Made by a program: the position numbers and the translations under genes | Source of the DNA: Lentisphaerota bacterium | GTDB taxonomy: Bacteria > Verrucomicrobiota > Lentisphaeria > Oligosphaerales > Oligosphaeraceae | Assembly (NCBI GenBank): GCA_012799755.1 | Contig: JAAZKQ010000824.1 | Location: 1 to 7,114 of the forward strand | DNA: 7,114 nucleotides | Direction: 5' to 3' | Notes under the pieces: model-generated | What the model saw: only the letters and a program-made list of their open reading frames with translations | Database searches by the model: none | What the model was told of the DNA's origin: nothing | Shown here: one piece after another, positions 1 to 5,313 of the stretch | How positions within the stretch are numbered: the stretch's first letter is position 1 | Layout of the letters: every line of letters starts with the position of its first letter

Positions 1-73
1 GACCCTAAACAATTTGCAAGATTTGGAAGGGCCTTTTAAACCGAATAGGGCAGCAAAAACCGGTCCTTTCTTC

Positions 74-1204
74 TCATTTTTGCGAATGCGGCCATTTTTG
101 CACGTTTTTTGCCTGCCACTCGGCGCCGAGGGCGGCGGCGAGTTCTTCGAAGCGGCCGATGCTATGCTGGTAGAAGAGCTGCCAGTCTTCGCAGAGGTAG
201 CTCTGGCCGCGGCGGCGATTTTTTGGGCAGTCGCCCATGCAGAGGGGCAGGAAGCGACAGGCCTCGCAAGTGGCCGAATGGGGATTCTTTTTCCGGCCCC
301 AGCGGCGATACTTCTCCAGTTTCTGCAATGCGGCGAAGTCCGTCGTGAGGATATTCCCCAAGCGGAGTTCGGGTCGCACTTGGAAGTCGCAGGGATAGAC
401 CTCGCAATTGTGTTCGATGACGAAGTAGTTGCGGCAGTCGCCACTCATGCTGCAGATGGTCGGCACGCCCGTGAGCAGACGCGACAAGATGGAATCAAAG
501 AGGCGTATGGACACCCGCCGCGTGTCCTGCGGATACCACAAGTCAAAAATCCGACAAAGAAATTCGCCCCATTTGCCGGGACTGAGGGCGTAGGGCCGGC
601 GTTGGCCATCGGGGGCGAACTCGACACATTCGATGTACTGCTGATAGGTCACGCCGAGTTCGCCGAGATAATTGTAGACGGTTTCGGCGTGGTCTTCGTT
701 GGCATGGGAGACCAGCGTTAGCACATTGTGTTCGACGCGATGTTCCCGGAGTACGGCCAGACCGCGCATGACCTCGGCATGACTGCCGCGGCCATCGCCA
801 TACACGCGACTTTGGTCATGCAGTTCGGCCGGGCCGTCTATGCTGATGCCCACCAGGAATTGCTCCTGGGCCAGAAAACGGCCCCAGGCGGCGTCCAGCA
901 GCGTGCCGTTGGTTTGCAGCGCATTGGCAATCCGGCCGCCGGCGCGCCCATGGCGGCGCTGGCATGCCCGCGCCTGCTGAAAGAAGTCCACGCCCATCAG
1001 TGTCGGCTCGCCGCCCTGCCAGCCGAAGCTGTGCAGCGACATCGGCTGCGAGAGGAACTTCCGGGTCATGGCCTCCAGCACCTTCGCGCTCATGCGGTGG
1101 GCGCCGGGACCGAACAACTCACGTTTCGGCAGATAGAAGCAGTAGCGGCAACGCAGATTGCAGTCGCCGGAGGCCGGTTTGATGAGCAGGGAGAAGTCCG
1201 CCAT
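74..1204 (-). CDS. Anaerobic sulfatase-maturating enzyme (radical SAM/SPASM formylglycine synthase)
   Basis: The 376-residue cytoplasmic enzyme should oxidise the active-site Cys or Ser of a sulfatase to C-alpha-formylglycine without oxygen, using S-adenosylmethionine and three 4Fe-4S clusters. The radical SAM CxxxCxxC motif is C15/C19/C22 (CNLRCRYCFY), followed by a GGEP motif at 64-67. The C-terminal SPASM region has C251, C257, C272, C313, C316, C322, C326 and C338. From memory, the spacing closely matches the two auxiliary-cluster ligand sets of the Clostridium perfringens enzyme. D273 in YPCDF sits where that enzyme has its proposed catalytic Asp. The frame stays open upstream to 1585, but that part is translated tandem repeat. 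The ATG at 1204 puts the first Cys at residue 15, as in the family, although no Shine-Dalgarno is visible. No sulfatase lies in the window. A related SPASM peptide maturase is possible but less likely. Confidence 0.93.
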   Translation of the reverse strand: MADFSLLIKPASGDCNLRCRYCFYLPKRELFGPGAHRMSAKVLEAMTRKFLSQPMSLHSFGWQGGEPTLMGVDFFQQARACQRRHGRAGGRIANALQTNGTLLDAAWGRFLAQEQFLVGISIDGPAELHDQSRVYGDGRGSHAEVMRGLAVLREHRVEHNVLTLVSHANEDHAETVYNYLGELGVTYQQYIECVEFAPDGQRRPYALSPGKWGEFLCRIFDLWYPQDTRRVSIRLFDSILSRLLTGVPTICSMSGDCRNYFVIEHNCEVYPCDFQVRPELRLGNILTTDFAALQKLEKYRRWGRKKNPHSATCEACRFLPLCMGDCPKNRRRGQSYLCEDWQLFYQHSIGRFEELAAALGAEWQAKNVQKWPHSQK

Positions 1205-1257
1205 GGTTTTTTTGGGGTTTTGGGGGTGAAAGAGAAATAACAGCGGCGGTGGGAATT

Positions 1258-1288
1258 GCCGCACGCATGCCGCACGCAAGCGTGCGGC
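1258..1288. repeat. Direct repeat plus strong hairpin in the maturase leader
   Basis: The 10-mer gccgcacgca occurs at 1258-1267 and again at 1269-1278. The second copy pairs with 1281-1288 to form an 8-bp GC-rich stem (1269-1276 with 1281-1288). On the minus strand, the sense of the maturase, the loop reads CTTG closed by G-C, which is the form of a stable CUUG tetraloop. The first copy could pair with the same downstream arm, so two alternative hairpins are possible. No T-tract follows on either strand, so it is not a typical intrinsic terminator. It lies about 55-85 nt upstream of the maturase start and may be a leader structure or simply a dispersed palindrome. Confidence 0.6.
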
Positions 1289-1317
1289 CACGGAACGACG
1301 AAAAAACCACCAGCAGC

Positions 1318-1580
1318 AATCTGCGGACGGGAAGGGCAAACACACAGACCTTCCTACGCCAAGCGGCCCACCCTGAAAATAATCTGCGAGAATCGGCGTA
1401 ATCTGCGGATAAAAAGGCAAACACACAGGCCTTCCTACGCCAAGCGGCCCACCTTGAAAATAATCTGCGAAAATCGGCGTAATCTGCGGATAAAAAAGGG
1501 CAAACACACAGGCATTCCTACGCCAAGCGGCCCACCCTGAAAATAATCTGCGAGAATCGGCGACATCTGCGGATAAAAAA
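1318..1580. repeat. Three-copy 81-83-bp tandem repeat with a partial fourth unit
   Basis: Three near-identical units lie head to tail at 1336-1416, 1417-1499 and 1500-1580. Each begins gcaaacacacag, continues through ctacgccaagcggccca and ends atctgcggataaaa. The tail of a further unit (aatctgcgga) is visible at 1318-1327. The units differ by a few substitutions and homopolymer changes. Within each unit the octamer aatcKgcg recurs about every 9-10 bp, giving a second, shorter periodicity. The 83-bp unit breaks the reading frame, so the minus-strand frame through the array is not maintained as protein repeats. With the hairpin at 1258-1288 it accounts for most of the 387-bp gap between the two genes. 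The right end stops about 11 bp from the EboE-like stop codon. Confidence 0.93.
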
Positions 1581-1591
1581 GGCACACCCTA

Positions 1592-2737
1592 TTAGCGCGT
1601 TTGCAGCGCTTGTTGCACAAATGCCATTTCCTGGCGCATGCACTCGGCCAGCGACGTGCTTTTGACGGCCGCGGGCAGGACATGATAGGAATAGGTCTCA
1701 ATCTCCAGAATACACTGCGGCTGCGGCACTTGCCGCAGGCGGTCGAGCACGGCGAGGAGCTCGGCGTTGGCGGCCTGCAAGCCGCCCATGAAGTCGCGCA
1801 GGTACACCGGCACATGGAAATGGCAGAGCCAGTCGTATTCCCATTGCTCGGCGGCCAGCGCGTCCGGCAGGTCCCGCCAGCGAGCGCGGGGCATTCCCGC
1901 CGCATCCACCGCGCAAGTCTGATGCATGTACACGCGGTCTTGGAAATGCTCGCGCAGGACTTCCTTGGCGGCGCGACCGGCGGGCGCGCGCAAAGCCGCG
2001 CTAAGCTGAATCTTCACCACCGGGACGCCCTGCTCCGCGAGATAATCCAGCCCGGCGCCCGGCCGCGCGCCAATGACTTCCAGGTGGCAGGTGTCATAGC
2101 AGACGCCGATGAACTCCGCCAGCTCATGGCCGCGAATGTAGCGCTGATAAAAGGCGGCGAAGTCATCCACGCTTTCCCAGAGACAATCCGGTTCCATCTC
2201 AAAGCCCAGGCGGATGGTCTTGCCGCGGCGATCACGCAACTCGCGCAGGGCGGCGGCGGCGGCCAGCATATTCTCGGCCAGCAGTGGCAGCTTTGCGTCC
2301 GGGACATGTTCCTTGTAGCCGCCGGGCAGTGTTGAGATTGCGCCTGCTTCCTGGTCATCGGGCATGAGCGCGCAGAGAATTTCGGCGACGGCCGTGGTGA
2401 AGTGCAGGCGTTCGGGCGTACTCCAGTCCGGGTGATAGACGGCGGTTTTCACCTCCTGGTCATGAAAGACGCCGTAGGGAAAGGCATTGGCGGTGCGGGC
2501 GTAGAAGCCTTGGTCGCGAATGCGCGCCGTCCAGTCGCTGACTCGTCCAGATGTGTGCAGGGCCGAGGCGGTCGCCGCATCAATCCACAGGCCCACGGGG
2601 AAAGGCCGCGTCGCCGCGCCGGGGAGGAGCTGCCGCAGCTCGGCCAGGGGGCCGGCGAAAGCGCGCATCTTCTCTTCCGGCGTCGTGCCGGGAAAGACAT
2701 TCATACAATGACAGAGCTCAACAGACATGTCGTCCAT
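1592..2737 (-). CDS. eboE: EboE-family TIM-barrel protein (xylose-isomerase-like fold)
   Basis: This 381-residue protein matches my recollection of the EboE ('metabolite traffic protein') family along its whole length. Landmarks in order are CMNVFPG (11-17), NAFPYGVFH (84-92), ISTLPGGYK (134-142), EMEPDCLWE (180-188), CYDTCH (213-218), VKIQLSAALR (241-250), CHFHVPVYL (305-313) and EIETYSYHVLP (345-355). The acidic and His residues in these blocks (E180, E182, D215, H218, H306, H308, E345, E347) are candidate metal or substrate ligands, by analogy with sugar isomerase and epimerase barrels. The start is 24 nt after the permease stop, which suggests co-transcription. ATG at 2737 is used; the ATG at residue 4 is an equally plausible start, and neither has a clear Shine-Dalgarno. 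The usual eboA-F neighbours are absent. The family is known for a role in moving terpenoid and other metabolites to the periplasm; here a sugar-related enzymatic role is at least as likely. Confidence 0.85.
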   Translation of the reverse strand: MDDMSVELCHCMNVFPGTTPEEKMRAFAGPLAELRQLLPGAATRPFPVGLWIDAATASALHTSGRVSDWTARIRDQGFYARTANAFPYGVFHDQEVKTAVYHPDWSTPERLHFTTAVAEILCALMPDDQEAGAISTLPGGYKEHVPDAKLPLLAENMLAAAAALRELRDRRGKTIRLGFEMEPDCLWESVDDFAAFYQRYIRGHELAEFIGVCYDTCHLEVIGARPGAGLDYLAEQGVPVVKIQLSAALRAPAGRAAKEVLREHFQDRVYMHQTCAVDAAGMPRARWRDLPDALAAEQWEYDWLCHFHVPVYLRDFMGGLQAANAELLAVLDRLRQVPQPQCILEIETYSYHVLPAAVKSTSLAECMRQEMAFVQQALQTR

Positions 2738-2761
2738 CCATTGGCGCGGCGTGTCGCGCGC

Positions 2762-4669
2762 CTATTTTTCCGACGGCACCACGATGCCGCGCATAATCAC
2801 ATTCTGACAGAAGAGGAAGATGAGGAAAGTCGGTATGGCGGCGATGACCAGCGATGCGTACATAACCGCCTGGCCGCTGCTCTGTTGCAGCTCATAGAGC
2901 CACACCATCATCGTCCACATCTTGCGATCCTGACAGACCACGAAGGCGAACATGAAGTTAGAGTAGGCGGCCGTGAAAGCGTTGAGGGCGATCACCGCCA
3001 GGATGGGCTTGGAGAGACTCATGGTGATCTGCCAGAACAGCACCCATTCATTGGCGCCGTCAAGCTGCGCACTCTCGTAAAGCTCCTGGGGCAGCGAATC
3101 AAAAAAGCCCTTCAGCAGGAAGATGGAATAGCCGTTGGCCATGCCCGGCAAGATCAACGCCGCGAAGGTATTGAGCAGATTGAGTTGTCGCAGCATGATA
3201 AAGCTGGGAATGGCCGTGACCATCGCCGGGAAGGCCATCGTACACATCAGGAACAACAGAATCTTATAGGTGGTCGGCATGCGGTAGCGACTCATGGCGT
3301 AGGCCGCCAGCGGATTCACCAGCAGGGCCGTCAGAATCGCCAGACCGCAATAGACGATGGTGTTGAAAATGCCTCGTCCGTGGAAGAGCAGGTAGTCCGC
3401 CACCGCGCGATAGTTGCGCGTCACGAACTCCCAGCGCAGGGCGCCGATGTTCTGCGCAAAGTAGCGCAGATGGCAGTCCCGCTGGGGCATGGTGACCTCC
3501 GCCAGCCGCTGCCAGGACGCGTCCAACGCGGCGGCGGCCGCCTCCAGCGTGCCGTATTTCGCCAGCAGCCAATCCTGGAACATGAACTCCACGCTATGAA
3601 TTCGCAGATGTTCCTTGGCGACGCCGACGATCTGCCCGCTGGCGGGATCGCGATAACCGCCAATAAATGACTCCCAGTCCGTCTGGGCGACGCCGCTGCC
3701 GGGCACTTCGTCCCAAATCGGCACTTCGGCGAAGGATGCGTAGTTGCTGCCGTAGAGGCGATTGAGGCTGCCGATGTCGCCATGTCGCAGCCGCAGCACC
3801 TTCTGGAAGTCCGCGGCGGCGGCCGGATCCACCCGCAGCCAGTGCAGGGCCAGGGAGCTTTTGACGAAGCGCAGCCAGTCGTCCTGCTCCTGCGGCGTGC
3901 CGTCTTTTGGAAAGCGTCGCGGCAGCAGCACCTCGTCCCAGGATGCGTACGCGGTGTCGTGGCTGCGGTTGTACTGCGCGATGTCCTGCGAGTATTGCGT
4001 CTTCAGGAACTGCTTTTTGTAAAAGCCCTGTGGCGAAAAGTAGTAGCGCAGGCCGTAGGGCTTTCTGCTCGTGAAGTCATTCAGGGCGCGGACGTATGGC
4101 GTATCCAGGGGCTTTTCGCGGCGCATCAGATAGCTTGGGACAATGACGTACACGCTGTACCAGCCGGCGAATTCCGTGCCGAGCTCGCGATTGACCGCCA
4201 AGATGTCCGGCCCGTATTTCGCGGCCAGTTCCTGCTTGAATTCGCGCAGGCCGGACGGAATCGTCCGCGAAATGGGCGTATGGATATAGCCCGGCGCGTA
4301 GGCATATGCCGGCAGCGGCGTGGCGGCCAGGAATTCCTCCCAGGCATCCGCGAGCTTGGCGTTATGCTCCAGCGTCAGCGTCATTTTGTTGAAGGCGATT
4401 TCATCGCGGTCGTAGCAGACATTGAGGTCCATCAGCCGTTCATTGAAGAGGCCTTCGAGGTGCTTGGCATACATCCAGGTGTCGTCTCGCAGGAAGCGCG
4501 GCCAAGCGTCAAAAAACTGTATGTCCATGGCGCTTTTGGTGCTGCCGGAGAGCATGAGCAAAAAAGGATAGACCATGGTCGCGCCGCCAATGATCAGGAA
4601 GGCGTAGATGCCGAGAAACAGCCAACGCACCTTCCACTGTTTGCGACCGATTGCTGAGATGATTGCCAT
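2762..4669 (-). CDS. MalG-like carbohydrate ABC permease with a giant extracytoplasmic insert
   Basis: This 635-residue inner-membrane protein should form one half of a CUT1-type sugar importer channel. TM1 is at about 18-40. TM2-TM6 lie near 433-455, 468-490, 500-520, 555-577 and 602-622. The cytoplasmic EAA loop that docks the ATPase is ESAQLDGANEWVLFWQITM (532-550), followed by a typical SLSKP. MalG relatives are usually about 270-300 residues; here about 390 residues separate TM1 from TM2 and should lie outside the membrane. Four degenerate repeats sit in this insert, at about 142-179, 214-249, 284-319 and 361-396. Their core is KYG, then NRxxGTxYASWxEV, as in NRELGTEFAGWYSV and NRSHDTAYASWDEV. 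The frame is open to 4822, but the extra part translates a palindromic repeat. The ATG at 4669 is chosen because TM1 follows directly and a weak GGGAA lies upstream. The partner permease is encoded upstream and an EboE-like protein downstream. Confidence 0.9.
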   Translation of the reverse strand: MAIISAIGRKQWKVRWLFLGIYAFLIIGGATMVYPFLLMLSGSTKSAMDIQFFDAWPRFLRDDTWMYAKHLEGLFNERLMDLNVCYDRDEIAFNKMTLTLEHNAKLADAWEEFLAATPLPAYAYAPGYIHTPISRTIPSGLREFKQELAAKYGPDILAVNRELGTEFAGWYSVYVIVPSYLMRREKPLDTPYVRALNDFTSRKPYGLRYYFSPQGFYKKQFLKTQYSQDIAQYNRSHDTAYASWDEVLLPRRFPKDGTPQEQDDWLRFVKSSLALHWLRVDPAAAADFQKVLRLRHGDIGSLNRLYGSNYASFAEVPIWDEVPGSGVAQTDWESFIGGYRDPASGQIVGVAKEHLRIHSVEFMFQDWLLAKYGTLEAAAAALDASWQRLAEVTMPQRDCHLRYFAQNIGALRWEFVTRNYRAVADYLLFHGRGIFNTIVYCGLAILTALLVNPLAAYAMSRYRMPTTYKILLFLMCTMAFPAMVTAIPSFIMLRQLNLLNTFAALILPGMANGYSIFLLKGFFDSLPQELYESAQLDGANEWVLFWQITMSLSKPILAVIALNAFTAAYSNFMFAFVVCQDRKMWTMMVWLYELQQSSGQAVMYASLVIAAIPTFLIFLFCQNVIMRGIVVPSEK

Positions 4670-4745
4670 AGTTGCGGTTCCCGTTGTTGGTAATGCGCGA
4701 AACCTTGCGCTTGAAAGAGAAAGAGTTGACTGGCGGCTCTGAACA

Positions 4746-4848
4746 GTGCCGCCTCTCCGAGGCTTTGATCCCGGGGGGGGCTCCGCCCCAGGTTCCGCTT
4801 CGCTCCACCTGGGGTTACTCATGGTGCCGCCTCTCCGAGGCTTTGATC
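4746..4848. repeat. 25-bp perfect direct repeat, 78 bp apart, flanking a hairpin
   Basis: The 25-mer beginning gtgccgcctctccgaggc and ending tttgatc occurs at 4746-4770 and 4824-4848 with no mismatch. Between the copies is a hairpin with arms ccccaggt (4786-4793) and acctgggg (4807-4814) and a 13-nt loop. The run of G at 4773-4780 can pair instead with the C run at 4786-4789, giving a competing structure. The right-hand copy spans the upstream ATG of the open frame (4822), which is one reason not to start the permease there. Confidence 0.9.
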
Positions 4849-4864
4849 TCCCGGTAGGATGCCC

Positions 4865-4882
4865 CCCAGGCTGAAGCCTGGG
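4865..4882. repeat. Palindrome cccaggc-TGAA-gcctggg
   Basis: A perfect 7-bp inverted repeat with a 4-nt loop: arms 4865-4871 and 4876-4882. It is a sister of the palindrome at 5027-5046, with the same arms and a different loop. No T-tract follows in the minus direction, so it does not look like a terminator for the upstream gene. Confidence 0.8.
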
Positions 4883-4989
4883 TGAGGTGCCCTATTGGAA
4901 TTGCGCCTTGCAGAGGCATTACAGTCTTGGAGTTTTGGTTGAAATCTTTCTGTAATTGTTTTCGGGTTGTGTTTGTCAGGCATTTAGTA

Positions 4990-5006
4990 GTGCCCCTACG
5001 GGGCAC
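4990..5006. repeat. Palindrome gtgcccc-TAC-ggggcac
   Basis: Perfect 7-bp arms (4990-4996 and 5000-5006) around TAC. The inner 15 bp, tgcccctacggggca, recurs exactly at 5060-5074, and a variant with AAC in the loop lies at 5118-5132. These are three members of one small palindromic family within 150 bp. Confidence 0.85.
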
Positions 5007-5026
5007 GATAAGTGAGAGGAGGCTTT

Positions 5027-5046
5027 CCCCAGGCTAAAGCCTGGGG
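5027..5046. repeat. Palindrome ccccaggc-TAAA-gcctgggg
   Basis: A perfect 8-bp inverted repeat with a 4-nt loop: arms 5027-5034 and 5039-5046. It is the second copy of the cccaggc family seen at 4865-4882. The stems are conserved and the loops differ. Confidence 0.85.
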
Positions 5047-5059
5047 TTAAGCATGGTAA

Positions 5060-5074
5060 TGCCCCTACGGGGCA
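5060..5074. repeat. Palindrome tgcccc-TAC-ggggca, second copy
   Basis: Identical to the core of 4990-5006 over 15 bp. It runs directly into the first copy of the 44-bp direct repeat, overlapping it by 5 bp, so the repeat families are interleaved. Confidence 0.85.
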
Positions 5075-5191
5075 AGCGGCCCGACAGGGCTGCGCCACCC
5101 TGGGTGAGGGCGGCAAAAGCCCCAACGGGGCATGACATACCAGCCCAGGGCAAGCGGCCCGACAGGGCTGCGCCGCCCTGGGTGAGGGCGG
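5070..5191. repeat. 44-bp direct repeat pair, 78 bp apart, each containing a hairpin
   Basis: Two 44-bp copies at 5070-5113 and 5148-5191 differ at one base (A at 5097, G at 5175). Both contain gcggccc-GACA-gggctgc, a 7-bp stem with one G-T pair (5076-5093 and 5154-5171). In the second copy an outer stem cccaggg/ccctggg (5144-5150 with 5176-5182) encloses that hairpin, giving a nested structure. Between the copies is a third palindrome, gcccc-AAC-ggggc (5119-5131). The 78-bp spacing equals that of the unrelated 25-bp pair at 4746-4848. Confidence 0.9.
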
Positions 5192-5203
5192 ATTATAGTT
5201 GGA

Positions 5204-5216
5204 GCCCTGAAAGGGC
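5204..5216. repeat. Short palindrome gccct-GAA-agggc
   Basis: A 5-bp inverted repeat with a 3-nt loop at the right edge of the repeat cluster. It is weak alone, but it has the same layout as its neighbours: C-rich arm, three-base loop, G-rich arm. About 97 nt of non-repeat sequence then separate it from the stop codon of the fusion gene. Confidence 0.55.
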
Positions 5217-5313
5217 GCGACATATCCCTGAGTTACATACAGCAGGATAAAGTCTGAACGACATTCGGTACCTAAGAGCATATACGTATCCATCACAAGC
5301 TCTCGCCCGTTGA

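Larger units (their letters stand above)
4670..5313. other. Repeat-rich intergenic region between the two permease genes
   Basis: This 644-nt gap holds no credible gene. Short frames through it on both strands translate palindromic repeats and resemble no protein I recognise. It contains at least nine hairpins and two pairs of direct repeats, listed separately. The AT-richer stretch at about 4890-4985 has no repeat and would be the most natural place for a promoter serving the MalG-like gene, but no convincing -35/-10 pair is visible. The gap is long for two subunits of one importer, so the genes may be transcribed separately or the leader may be processed. Confidence 0.75.

Noticed and set aside
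1..73. Terminator after the maturase
   Set aside because: I see no stem followed by a T-tract in the minus direction before the window ends.
14..721. Plus-strand open frame of 235 codons antisense to the maturase
   Set aside because: The minus-strand frame has the full set of family cysteines; the plus-strand product matches nothing I recognise.
1205..1585. N-terminal extension of the maturase (127 codons)
   Set aside because: It translates the tandem array and hairpin. The family starts 14 residues before the first radical SAM Cys, which is met by the ATG at 1204.
2402..3670. Long plus-strand open frame (422 codons) across the EboE-like and MalG-like genes
   Set aside because: It is antisense to two clearly homologous genes, is rich in His/Arg/Gln/Gly as expected from the opposite strand of GC-rich coding DNA, and shows no recognisable domain.
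4670..4822. N-terminal extension of the MalG-like permease (51 codons)
   Set aside because: It consists of translated palindromic repeat with no membrane or signal character; the ATG at 4669 is followed directly by a normal TM1.
4918..4946. Possible promoter for the MalG-like gene (TGTAAT on the minus strand as a -10)
   Set aside because: The -10 matches at 5 of 6 positions, but the best -35 (ATTTCA or GATTTC) is poor and such hits are expected by chance in AT-richer sequence.
5060..5191. CRISPR-like array
   Set aside because: There are only two copies of the long repeat, the spacing is not that of a repeat-spacer array, the spacer contains another palindrome of the same family, and no cas gene is present.
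4976..5296. Possible small protein of about 106 residues on the minus strand, and a 65-residue plus-strand frame
   Set aside because: Both are made of the palindromic and direct repeats (for example repeated PSPRVAQPCRAACP), and frames are open on both strands because the repeats are stop-poor.
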